Source of the DNA: CAZJPD01 sp964547795
GTDB taxonomy: Bacteria > Pseudomonadota > Alphaproteobacteria > Rickettsiales > Midichloriaceae
DNA: 36,692 nt
Assembly: GCA_964547795.1 (NCBI GenBank)
Contig: CAZJPD010000005.1
Location: forward strand, 1-36,692
Reading direction: 5' to 3'
The notes under the pieces were generated by a model. That model made no database searches. It was not told where the DNA came from and saw nothing but the letters and a program-made list of their open reading frames with translations. This document shows, one piece after another, positions 15,891-24,712 of this stretch. Within the stretch, counting starts at the first letter, position 1. Each line of letters opens with the position of its first letter. The translations under genes were made by a program, and so were the position numbers.

Positions 15891-17005
15891 ATGTCATTTT
15901 TAGTCAGTAGGTCGATAAAGGCAACAGTGCTTTGTATGGCAGGTCTTTTTGTGTCATGAGTTCAAAAGCATTTGCTGATGGGTTTGATGCTACAAAACTT
16001 TTTGTTGCCACTGGAAATATTACAAAACATGATAATAGTACAGCTAGATGGGCTTTTGATTTCAAGTAGTCTGGAAAAGCAAAAGGGGATGAACTTAAGT
16101 GGAGCAAGTGTGCATTGCCCAAAAGTTTTGAAACCTCCACTGATGAGGAATTCTCTAAGTTACCGATACATAAGTACTCTATCTCCGTAAGCAATCAATT
16201 TTTTGGATGTGAATTGAAGACGATATGCAACAAGATACCTGCTACTAATCCGAAATCAAAAACAATATATATTGTAGACCTGCGTCAAAGAACCGCATCT
16301 TTTTTTAGATGGAATACCTGTTTCGTACAGAACGCCACGTAATAGGCATGTTATAGGTTTAAATGATGCAGAGCAGATCAAGATGAAAGAAGGAGAATTA
16401 AGTAAAACGATTAAAAGTGGCATGTTGGTTGGCTGTGTTGAAAAAATTTCATCTGGAGAATGTAGTAAGTCTTCTGGCATTTGCGAACTTGATAAAATTT
16501 ATAAATTGTTAAAATCTCCTGTTGTTCAACGAGAAGAAGAGGTGGCAACAAGTTATTGTGTTCCTGACAAAAATATAAAGGTGGTGTATAAAAGGTTTCC
16601 TATAACAGACCATTCTCCTGCATTATTCGAACAACTAGAAAAATATTTAGATTTCTTAAAAACAGTTGATTTTGAGAATTCTCATGTTCACCTTCACTGC
16701 AAAGGAGGGAAAGGTAGAACTCTAAGCTTCTTGAGCATAACCCAAAAATACCTGTTCCCAGATACAAGTATGGAACAAATATTAAAACAGCAGTATGATA
16801 GTTTTGGGAAATTAAATTAATCTATAAAAAGGCTAAAGGCAAATGGAAGGATTGCCTGGCTTCCAAGAGATATAATACTTTAAAGTGTTTGGACAAGTTA
16901 AGTATTGACAGCTCTGGTAAAGAAAAGCTTTTTATAGGTATGTCTGAAGTACAGAAATGTTGGAATGCTCAATATAATAACGATGCTAGCGATGCAAGTT
17001 GGTAA
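15891..17005 (+). pseudogene. Secreted phytase-like tyrosine/inositol phosphatase, multiply broken
   Basis: Strong ribosome site AGGAGGT (15879-15885) precedes ATG 15891 and a signal peptide (MSFLVSRSIKATVLCMAGLF) that frameshifts around 15945-15952 before SSKAFADGFDATKLFVATGN. An in-frame TAG follows at 16067-16069, then WSKCALPKSFETSTDEEFSK and IYIVDLRQ. A second frameshift lies near 16286-16295, followed by HLFLDGIPVSYRTPRNRHVI, the P-loop HLHCKGGKGRT (CX5R) and a Q..Y.SFG element. A third frameshift near 16806-16816 leads to a Lys/Cys-rich tail ending at 17005. The DLRQE.H.FL.GIPVS..N and HCK.GKGRT pattern matches phytase-like dual-specificity phosphatases of intracellular bacteria. At least four lesions make function very unlikely. 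Confidence 0.78.
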
Positions 17006-17140
17006 GGTTGCTAGCTAGAGATATTGGGTATTTTTTAAAACATAAAGTTATTAAGAAGGATTCAGTAACTATTAGTCTGTAAATGGTGTATATTATTTTA
17101 TGAATAATATGCACCAGTTTTGAGGTGAAGGGGGTGTTTT

Positions 17141-17224
17141 ATGAGTAATTCAAAACGAATATTTACACTTCAAAGTCCTAGAGAATTGCTTCGATATATA
17201 GAAAAAAGTAGATGGCAACTGTGA
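17141..17224 (+). CDS. Possible 27-codon leader peptide or gene stub upstream of the MFS gene
   Basis: ATG 17141 follows a purine-rich site (GAGGTGAAGGGGG) and encodes MSNSKRIFTLQSPRELLRYI then EKSRWQL, ending at TGA 17222-17224, six bases before the ATG of the broken MFS transporter. The good ribosome site and close spacing suggest it was translated and coupled to the transporter. I do not recognise it. It could be a leader peptide, a truncated gene or chance. Confidence 0.3.
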   Translation: MSNSKRIFTLQSPRELLRYIEKSRWQL

Positions 17225-17230
17225 GAAAGC

Positions 17231-18543
17231 ATGAATGAGGTTGATAAATCAATACATATTGAAAATAGCAAATCGAAAAAAGAGGCAGTTGGATTACTTT
17301 TAATAGGCACGTTCCTAGAGTATTTTGATTTGATGCTGTATTTCTATATGGCACTACTTTTAGATGAACTTTTTTTCCGAAAGCTGATCCTATAGCAACA
17401 AAATTATTTATTGTTTTTACTTTTTGCTCACTCTTTCTCTTGAAACTAATAGCTGGTTTTGTAATAGGTCGAATTGGCGATAAAACAGGTAGAAAGTTTA
17501 CTGTATTCATCAGTACTTCCATAATGGCGATATCATGTGTAGCTATGGCAAACATTGGAACGTATACAGAAATTGGAATAGTTGCAAGCATTGTAGTGAT
17601 AATATGTAGAATGATGCAAACCTTTTCTTCTTTAGGAGAAATTACAGGTGCAGAGCTCTATATAATAGAAATTTTTAAGCCACCTTATAGGTATGTATAT
17701 AGTGCTATAATCCGTGCTGTTTCCCGTGCTGGTGGGTTACTAGCTTTAATTGTTGCTTTATTTACTATTTCTGCGGAATTTAATTGGAGATCAGCTTTTT
17801 GGATAGGTGCAGTTATAGTAGCTGTCGGTATTATTATCATGGTAAGGATAAATGAAACTTCTGAATTTACAAACTATAAACAGGCAGAACCAAATGAGCA
17901 AAATTTTAAAGTAACAAAAATAGAAAAACAAACTATTATCGCTTATTTCTTCATTCGAACAACTATACCTACTTTTTCTTATATTACTTTTATATATTTC
18001 AGTGCTTTTATGGAGGAATCTTTAGGATTTACTACTGTAGAAATAATGAATCAAAACTTAAAAGTTGTAACAGCATTAATTCTATTAATGGCAATTCCAA
18101 TATACTTTGTAAGGAAGTACCATCCTATAAAAATAGTAAAAATTAATACATTACTATCTGTTATTTTTCTACTATTCATACCATATTGGATTAGCAACAT
18201 TTCAGATGTTGGAAATAGTGGGGCTAATTTGGTCTCTTTATCTTTGTTGCAAATAGCAAGCAATTTAATTGCCTTATCTACATTTGGTGAAACGATGTGT
18301 TTTGGGCATTTCGCAATCTCACGACGTTTCACTCTTGTTGCCACAATTTCTGGCATATCTATAACCTTATCGTATGCTGCTGTGTCACTTAGCTTGACCC
18401 CATTAATCAACTGCTTTGGCTATTATGGTCTTTGGTTCATATACCTTCCGGTAACTATCGGATTTTTGTATGGTATAAATCATATAGAGAAATTAGAGAG
18501 AGAAAGAGGAAGTTATTTAAACTATCCATATGGAAAAAGCTGA
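17231..18543 (+). pseudogene. MFS metabolite/H+ symporter (ProP-like), frameshifted
   Basis: Major facilitator of the MHS/ProP group abundant in Rickettsia. ATG 17231 opens MNEVDKSIHIENSKSKKEAV, then LLLIGTFLEYFDLMLYFYMA. The frame breaks at a T7 run (17370-17376): one more T gives LFFPKADPIATKLFIVFTFC and then open sequence to 18543. The A-loop motif after the second helix is present (VIGRIGDKTGRKFTVFISTS), followed by about ten more hydrophobic segments, ending YGINHIEKLERERGSYLNYP. The restored length is about 437 residues, normal for the family. Substrate cannot be deduced. One homopolymer indel is the only lesion, so a sequencing error is possible. Confidence 0.8.
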
Positions 18544-18650
18544 TAATTCAAAAAAAGCAGGATAAATCATAGAGAGGGAAGAAAATAGTATAGCCAAGTA
18601 GTTGATAAAGTGATATTTTATACCAATCATCAAAAAAAAATATATATATA

Positions 18651-18748
18651 AGTTTAAATTTTCTTTTTTAACTTCCACACAAACTTCTCTTAATATCGAG
18701 ATATTAAGGGGGTTTTTGTTAATTGGTAAAAAAGAAAATTTAATTCTT
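18651..18748. repeat. Long imperfect palindrome (about 100 bases)
   Basis: Outer arms TTTAAATTTTCTTTTTTAAC and TAAAAAAGAAAATTTAA are near reverse complements. The centre is a perfect CTTAATATC-GA-GATATTAAG (18689-18708) followed by GGGGTTTTTGTT, so a rho-independent-like terminator for the MFS gene is possible. The remaining arms (CACACAAACTTC / GGGTTTTTGTT) are only roughly complementary. It may instead be a MITE-like or palindromic element. No second full copy seen in the window. Confidence 0.6.
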
Positions 18749-18975
18749 AGATGTTTATTTATCTTTGGTATTTGGTATTGGTTATAAGCTTCAAGAGCAG
18801 TGTTGAAGAGTTATGCAACGTTTTACGATATGGTCATGAGAAGATTATAGAATTTGCTGAAGCGATGATAAAATCCTGGCAAATTTTTACTATCAAGGAC
18901 AAATATAGGAAAATACAACCCCCTACACTTTAATACCTTATTTCTTCACTACCTCACTTCTTAATTTGATGCATA

Positions 18976-19220
18976 TGTAGCTTATCACATAAAGGTTTGA
19001 ACATATTATTAGTATATTTTCGTCATTGCGAGCCTACAGCAGTAGGCGTAGCAATCCCACCTTTCTACCCTTTCATTGTGAACTCACAGAGTGAGTATGG
19101 CAATCTCTGGATCACCACGATCGCTGTTGCGATCTCGTGATGACAGGGATAAGAAGTTGCAATCTTGTGATGACGGAATAAAAAAGTTAAAATATCTATA
19201 TCTTAGTGGTTTATACTATA
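18976..19220 (-). repeat. Dispersed hairpin repeat, copy C (reverse)
   Basis: Reverse copy from TGTAGCTTATCACATAAAGG to TCTTAGTGGTTTATACTATA. The small hairpin here is GCCTAC-AGCA-GTAGGC instead of GCCTGT/ACAGGC: both arms changed together. It carries an extra duplicated module (GTTGCAATCTTGTGATGACGG) shared with copy D but not with A or B. It ends about 120 bases before fliF. Confidence 0.9.
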
Positions 19221-19339
19221 CTTCCCATCAGCATCTAAAAAATTATGGATTTAATATTATAAGGTTGTTAAGATCCTTATAGTTTTGTGCAATTTGGTTA
19301 TCTAAAGCAAGTCTTTTAGTAGCTAGTGTAAGGAGTTAT

Positions 19340-20999
19340 GTGTTGGAGTTTCTAAAAAAACTTAGTAGTGGTAAGTTAATACTGCTTACATTGTCAATGT
19401 TGCTCATGTTGGGTATTATGATATACTTCATCATTAGTGTATCAAGACCCTCCTTTAGTGCAATTTATAGCAATTTAAGCGAACAAGATAGAAATACTGT
19501 TGTTTTGAAACTACAATCAATGGGTATAAACTATCAAGTTATCAAAAAAAAACTCTCAAATTTTAGTCCCTGTCGATAAAGTTTTAAGTTTGAGAATGTA
19601 TTTTGCCCAAGAAGGACTTATCAATTCAGGAAATATAATAGGTTATGAAATTTTTGACAAAGAAACTGGATTGGGAAACTCTCAATTTCTAAATAACGTT
19701 AATGTACTCAGGGCTTTAGAGGGAGAATTATCAAGAACAATTAATAGTCTCGCCTATATTGAAGCGTCAAGAGTACACTTAGTACTTCCAAAAAAAGAGC
19801 TTTTCTCTAAAGCAGACACACGACCATCTGCTTCAATAATGCTGAAGACAAAAAGTATGGCTGCAATCTCCAAAAAAGAGGTGAAGGCTATTGTCAATTT
19901 AGTCGCTAAAGCTATTCCTGAGTTATCAGCAGACAATATTACTATCATAGATAGTATGGGAAACCCGTTAAAATTACCTGAGCAGGAGTTCGATAACCTT
20001 AATGCTAGCGATTTTAGCAACATTGAATATCAGGGGTTAATAGAGAATAAGCTAACAATAATGGTAAAAAGTTTATTAGAAAGTCGTGTTGGGATAGGAA
20101 AGGTTAGGGTAAGTGTAACTGCAAAAGTGAACCCTACTAAAGAAGTGATGTTTTCGGAAATATTTGACCCAGATGGACGAGTGATCCGTTCTAAAAAGAC
20201 AAGTGAAGAAAGTGAAGGTGATGAAGATGATGCTGAAAATGTGTCTGTTGCGAATAATATCCCTAATTCTGATCAGGAGTACACAAATAGCCCCGATAGA
20301 AATTCCAAAAAGAAACACAAATCTGATGATATAACTAATTACGAAATATCTAAGACTATTGTTAATAAAGTTATTGAGAAAGAAGGTATTGAAAAGCTTT
20401 CTGTCGCAGTAATGTTAGATGGGATTTATACTTATGATGAAAAAACAAAAAAGTATCGATATAATGAAAGAAATAAGGATGAAATCAATAAATTAAAAGC
20501 TTTAGTCCAATCTGCAATAGGCTATGATGAAAAACGAGGGGATAGAGTAGAAGTAATAAATCTCGAATTTGTTACTGAAAATACTTTCAATAGCATAAAT
20601 CAAAAATCAAATTGGTTTAATGAAAATGGTAAAAATTTGATACAAATTGGAATGATTGGATTTATAGTAGTTTTAGTGATAGTGTTAATACTTAGACCTA
20701 TGCTTGTAGGATTAGTGGAAAAAAATAAAAATGGGATAGGGGATATTAGTAAATTTTTTAGCCTTGATAAAGTGGGATTAGGTGATGAGTTATCCCTAAA
20801 AACTAGTACGTCTAATGAAACTTCCGAGAAGGGTATATCTTCTACACAGAAAGTAGATAAGAAAAGTGAAAAGAGTCAATTACATAGGGATGCAAAGTAT
20901 AATGATATAGTAGATAATGTTAATGATTTAGTTGAGCAATATCCTGAAGAAACATCTGATATTATAAAAAAATGGATCCATAATAATCAAAAAGTATAA
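19340..20999 (+). pseudogene. fliF: Flagellar MS-ring protein FliF, split by a frameshift at A9
   Basis: Inner-membrane MS-ring subunit on which the flagellar basal body is built. GTG 19340 follows AAGGAG. N-terminal helix LILLTLSMLLMLGIMIYFII leads to FSAIYSNLSEQDRNTVVLKL and GINYQVIKK. The frame breaks at nine A (19544-19552); with eight A it continues NSQILVPVDKVLSLRMYFAQ then EGLINSGNIIGYEIFDKETG, EASRVHLVLPKKELFSK and ISKKEVKAIVNLVAKAIPEL. A second helix (MIGFIVVLVIVLILRPMLV) precedes the FliG-binding tail ending EETSDIIKKWIHNNQ. Restored length is 552 residues, normal for FliF. Without slippage or a sequencing error no full protein is made. First gene of fliF-fliG-fliH-fliN. Confidence 0.88.
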
Positions 21000-21019
21000 C
21001 AACATGCTTGGTATAGTAA

Positions 21020-22022
21020 ATGAATGAAGCAAATTATGACAGTGGGAATTTAGAAAAAGCTGCTATTTTACTTTTGTCTCTTAATGAAGATAATGCAGCG
21101 AAAATACTGAAGCAATTATCAGAAAATGAAGTGCAAAAAATCTCTAATCAAATAGCAAACATGAGGGAAGTGGGGACGGATAGTGTATTGGAAGTTCTAT
21201 CTTACTTTGTAAATAAGATGAATGATACGGCTTTATTGGGTGGACATTTGCCAAAGTTAAAACGTTTTTTAAGTAAAGTTTTTGATGATGAAAAAGTAAA
21301 TTCGATAATGCAAAATGTAGACGGACCATTAAGCAGCATTTGGGGTAGTATTGCTGATGTTAATGATAGAGTTTTAGTTGAATATTTAAAAAATGAGTAT
21401 CCTCAAACTATAGCATTAATTTTATCAAAACTTCCTTCTTAAAAGGTAGCTAAGATTATAGGAATGTTTTCGGAAAATTTTGCGTTTGAGATTATTAAAC
21501 GTATGCTGACCATGAATATGGTCGATAAAAAAATTGTATTAAATTTGGAGGATACTTTAAAGAAAGAATTGGTAGAAAATGTTGCCCTAACTAAAGAGGG
21601 CGACAACCATCAAATAATAGCGGATATATTTAATAACTTCAACAAGAAAAACGAAAGCTTATTCTTTAGTTTATTGGAAAAGTATAACCCTAAAGAAGCA
21701 TATTTAGTCAGGAAATATATGTTGATTTTTGAAGATATAAAACGAATCAATTCTAGGGGCTTACAGTTATTAATAAGATATTCAGATAAATCTGTTTTGC
21801 CTAAAGCGTTAAAATTTGCAGATGAGTCGATAAAAGAGTGTTTCTTTAGTAATATGTCTGTCAGGGCGGCTAAAATACTAGTTGAAGAAATAGATGGGAT
21901 TGGAGACTTAAAAAAAGAAGAAAGTGAATTTGCACAGAGACAAATAGTAAATGTACTACGTGATTTAATTAATAAAGGGCAAACTANNNNNNNNNNACAC
22001 AGGAAGAGAGCAATTAGTATGA
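21020..22022 (+). pseudogene. fliG: Flagellar motor switch protein FliG, with in-frame TAA and an N gap
   Basis: Rotor protein that couples the stators to rotation. N-domain: KAAILLLSLNEDNAAKILKQ and LSENEVQKISNQIANM. Middle domain: YLKNEYPQTIALILSKLPS, then TAA at 21440-21442, and the same frame resumes KVAKIIGMFSENFAFEIIKR. Relatives have Glu or Gln at this place, so one base change explains the stop. C-domain: FEDIKRINSRGLQLLIRYSD and VRAAKILVEEIDGIGDLKKE. An N run (21987-21996) precedes the end. Of the frames after the gap, TGREQLV with TGA at 22020-22022 overlapping the fliH ATG (ATGA) looks most natural, which needs a gap length divisible by three. No indel is involved in the stop, so homopolymer error does not explain it. 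Confidence 0.87.
21987..21996. other. Assembly gap (10 N) near the 3' end of fliG
   Basis: Ten N. If fliG ends at the TGA overlapping fliH, the true length must be 0 modulo 3. Confidence 0.95.
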
Positions 22023-22715
22023 AAGTTTGTAATGTTCAAAAATTTCCATTTCCTAATTTCATAAATAGTACAGTAGAGAAGGGAGAAGATATGTCGGAAA
22101 CTAAAATCAAAGATGAATATACGGGGGGATTTAGAAATTGCAAGTGGTATATTAACAAAAAAAGAGGCTGTTGTTAGGCAAAATGAATACACTCAAGATA
22201 AGATCGATGAGATCAAAAAAGAATATTTTGAAAAAGGCTGGGGTGAATATGAAAAATAGCATCAAAAGATATTAGAGCAAGAAAAAGAGGATAGTATAGT
22301 AAGTCTTTTAAATAAGATCGAGACAGATCTCCTGAATATTTATCAAACCCTCGAAAAGGATTATGACAGCTTAGCCAAGGACTGTGCCAACTTGAGTTAT
22401 GAAATAGCAAGTAAATTAGCAGGAAAGTTGACCAATAAATTTCCTAATGATATTCTTTTGGGGTTTTTAGAAGAAAATTTACCTTTGCTTGCACATGCCA
22501 GGAGTGTAAAAGTAAGAGTTAATCCTAAGAATTACGATGGCATAAAAGCATATATGGAAGATATAAATAAAAATTTACCTATGAAGGTTGATTTAATCGA
22601 GGATACTAGGATAAATGTTGGAGGTTGTGAAGTAGATTGGGAAAATGGTTCGATAAAAAAAGATACCGAAAGGCTAAGAAATGACTTAGAATCTATCTTT
22701 GAAAATAATTTATGA
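22019..22715 (+). pseudogene. fliH: Flagellar export regulator FliH, frameshift plus in-frame TAG
   Basis: FliH regulates the FliI ATPase and anchors it at the basal body. ATG 22019 gives MKVCNVQKFPFPNFINSTVE and MSETKIKDEYTGG. A G6 run (22123-22128) breaks the frame; with five G it continues GDLEIASGILTKKEAVVRQN and EKGWGEYEK, then TAG at 22257-22259. The same frame resumes HQKILEQEKEDSIVSLLNKI, DSLAKDCANLSYEIASKLAG and a C-terminal NVGGCEVDWENGSIKKDTER. Corrected length is 231 residues, normal for FliH. The Glu/Lys-rich middle and the 'GG..v.w..G.i' end are typical. Position after fliG and before fliN supports the call. Two independent lesions point to real inactivation. Confidence 0.82.
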
Positions 22716-22764
22716 ACTATATACAATAACAAAATATATTAAAATATTGTAGGGGATACAAATA

Positions 22765-23019
22765 ATGACAAATATTAAGGATGAGAATGGGGTTAATCTA
22801 AATTTGAAAGCTGTTTACGATGTCCCCGTGAAATTAAAAATAGTTTTAGGACAAGCAGAATTTAAAGTAAGTGATTTACTAAAATTAAATAAGGGAGATA
22901 AGATAGAACTGGATAAAAAACCAAATGACCCAGTTGATTTATTTGTTAATGATAAGTTAGTAGCAAAAGGAGAAATTGTATTAATTGATGATAAGGTAGG
23001 AATTACACTTACTGAATAG
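22765..23019 (+). CDS. fliN: Flagellar motor switch protein FliN (intact)
   Basis: C-ring subunit with one SpoA domain: YDVPVKLKIVLGQAEFKVSD, LLKLNKGDKIELDKKPNDPV and DLFVNDKLVAKGEIVLIDDK then VGITLTE. 84 residues is the usual alphaproteobacterial size, and the frame is clean. It follows the fliH remnant by 49 bases with GGGGA ahead of ATG. As the last gene of the cluster it could escape if it has its own promoter, but none is obvious. Confidence 0.92.
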   Translation: MTNIKDENGVNLNLKAVYDVPVKLKIVLGQAEFKVSDLLKLNKGDKIELDKKPNDPVDLFVNDKLVAKGEIVLIDDKVGITLTE

Positions 23020-23070
23020 TCGCAGGCGAATAAGTGACACGGAGTCAATTATAAGTCAAAAAAGGCATTG

Positions 23071-23286
23071 CTAAATAAATATAGCCTTATAAAAGAAAAG
23101 CAAGTAGACAGAAAATACAACCATATCAAATGCTTTAGAATAAGTTTTGGTTTTTCTGTTAAATCTGCTATAGTTCATACTTTTGTATAATGTGATCATT
23201 CTGGAGCAGAGCATCTTCTTGATTATCAGTAAATAACCCTGTTGCATAATCTGCAAGGTCTTGTGCGATTTCATGCAAAAAATTAG
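23071..23286 (-). mobile_element. Transposase remnant, possibly IS1-like
   Basis: The minus strand ends with SRFNRKTKTYSKAFDMVVFS then VYLLFFYKAIFI and a stop at 23071. The 'R..RKTK.YSK' pattern recalls the C-terminus of IS1-type InsB transposases. Upstream, in another frame, is NFLHEIAQDLADYATGLFTD then NQEDALLQNDHIIQKYEL and a TAG, which I cannot assign. The segment is short, broken and lies in the 339-base space between fliN and the aldolase. Family assignment is tentative. Confidence 0.4.
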
Positions 23287-23358
23287 ATTGACCATTGATA
23301 TATGTATTGAATATTTTCTAAATTTCCAATAATTTACTATGATGATTTCTTTAGTTTA

Positions 23359-24288
23359 ATGCTGCCTATGAGATTGACTCCTCAGATAAGAGAAATTTTG
23401 AAAAATTATGAAAGCGAGTCTCCTGCTGTAAAATCTAATCTTGTTAGAATATTAATGAGTGGCAGATTGGCAGGCACAGGCAAAATGGTGATTCTGCCTG
23501 TAGATCAGGGATTTGAACATGGTCCTGCAAGAAGCTTTGCTCCCAATCCAATAGCATATGATCCAAGATACCACATAAAACTGGCAATAGATGCTGGTCT
23601 AAATGCATATGCAGCACCAAAAGGTATGCTTGAGGCAATACCTGATGAATTTTGTGGAATAATGCCATTAATCCTTAAAGCAAATAGTGCTAACTCATTA
23701 ATTAGCAACAAGAATCAACCCGATCAGTCTATCACTGCTAATATACAAGATGCAATTTATTTGGGATGTACGGCAATTGGTTTTACTATATATCCTGGTT
23801 CTGACAACTCTCTTGAAATGATACAAGAAGTGAGTGAATTAATTTCTGAAGCAAAATCTTATGGGCTTGCAACAGTGATATGGTCTTACCCTAGGGGTGG
23901 AGATTTAAGTAAAAGTGGAGAAACAGCATTGGATGTTGTTGCATATGCCACACATATTGCTGCTTTACTGGGAGCTAATATTATTAAGGTAAAACCCCCA
24001 TCTGAGACTGTTAAAGATAAAACAACAGATGTTTACTCTAAACTTGAGTTTAAAGATTTGAGTAAGCGAATTGAGCATATAATGCAAGCAGCATTTGCTG
24101 GTAGAAGATTAGTCGTATTTTCTGGGGGGGTTGCAAAAACTCAAAGCGATATATACAAGGAAATAGAAGCTATTAACAAAGGTGGAGGTAATGGGTCTAT
24201 AATAGGTAGAAATAGCTTTCAAAGACCATATGATGAGGCATTAAGTTTGCTTTCCAACATTATAAACATTTATCTAGGACAAGATTAA
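23359..24288 (+). CDS. fbaB: Class I fructose-bisphosphate aldolase (DhnA/FbaB type)
   Basis: Schiff-base aldolase cleaving or forming fructose 1,6-bisphosphate. Motifs of the archaeal-type class I family: KMVILPVDQGFEHGPARSFA, PNPIAYDPRYHIKLAIDAGL, NAYAAPKGMLE, AIGFTIYPGSD, ATVIWSYPRGGDL, GANIIKVKPPSE (Schiff-base Lys region) and RRLVVFSGGVAKT near a phosphate-binding GNGSIIGRNSFQRP. 309 residues; ATG 23368 is an alternative start. Rickettsia lacks glycolysis, whereas Anaplasmataceae and Midichloriaceae keep aldolase for gluconeogenic steps, which fits a lineage outside Rickettsia proper. Confidence 0.92.
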   Translation: MLPMRLTPQIREILKNYESESPAVKSNLVRILMSGRLAGTGKMVILPVDQGFEHGPARSFAPNPIAYDPRYHIKLAIDAGLNAYAAPKGMLEAIPDEFCGIMPLILKANSANSLISNKNQPDQSITANIQDAIYLGCTAIGFTIYPGSDNSLEMIQEVSELISEAKSYGLATVIWSYPRGGDLSKSGETALDVVAYATHIAALLGANIIKVKPPSETVKDKTTDVYSKLEFKDLSKRIEHIMQAAFAGRRLVVFSGGVAKTQSDIYKEIEAINKGGGNGSIIGRNSFQRPYDEALSLLSNIINIYLGQD

Positions 24289-24344
24289 TCTTTCCATTTT
24301 GCAATATATATCGCTGCCTAAATAAATTCATCGATCTGCAAAAA

Positions 24345-24618
24345 GGTATAGCATATACCACTAAGATATAGATATTTTAACTTTTTTATTCCGTCATCAC
24401 AAGGTTGCAACTTCTTACCCCCGTCATCACGAGATCGCAACAGCAATCGTGGTGATCCAGAGATTGCCACACTCACTCTGTGAGTTTGCAATAAGAGGGC
24501 AGGAGGGTGGATTGCCACGCCTGTTGTATAGGCTCGTAATGACGGGGATGTGGGTTGTAGGTTCGCAATGACGAAAATATATTAATAATATGTCCAAATC
24601 TTTGTGTGATAAGCTATA
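24345..24618 (+). repeat. Dispersed hairpin repeat, copy D (forward)
   Basis: The fullest copy, about 274 bases, from the self-complementary GGTATA-GCA-TATACC to TTTGTGTGATAAGCTATA. It has the CGTCATCAC module twice, the second followed by GAGATCGC, then CACTCACTCTGTGAGTTTGC, and the GCCTGT-TGT-ATAGGC hairpin with one G-T pair. It fills most of the 415 bases between the aldolase and ribA; the remainder (24619-24712) is a purine-rich tract. Confidence 0.9.
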
Positions 24619-24712
24619 GATAATGGGAGCATCTAAAAAAGGTAGAAAAAGAGGGTGAGAAAGAGAGAAGAAAGAGATAAAATAAGGTAAAAGAATAAAG
24701 AGAGTGGGAAAA

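Larger units (their letters stand above)
18544..19339. other. Intergenic region between the MFS remnant and fliF
   Basis: Nearly 800 bases without a supportable gene. Contents are the palindrome at 18651-18748, a weak 60-codon open frame at 18751-18933 that I do not accept as a gene, repeat copy C (18976-19220) and the short fliF upstream region with an AAGGAG ribosome site at 19330-19335. Confidence 0.6.

Noticed and set aside
18751..18933. 60-codon open frame (MFIYLWYLVLVISF...)
   Set aside because: No clear ribosome site, no recognisable motif, and it starts in the arm of the palindrome. I cannot separate it from chance.
21440..22259. Alternative genetic code explaining internal stops
   Set aside because: TAA, TAG and TGA all occur inside frames and all also end normal genes; housekeeping genes have no internal stops.
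19340..23019. fliF-fliG-fliH as virulence type III secretion genes
   Set aside because: FliF length, the presence of FliG and FliN, and the FliF C-terminal FliG-binding tail indicate a flagellar basal body.
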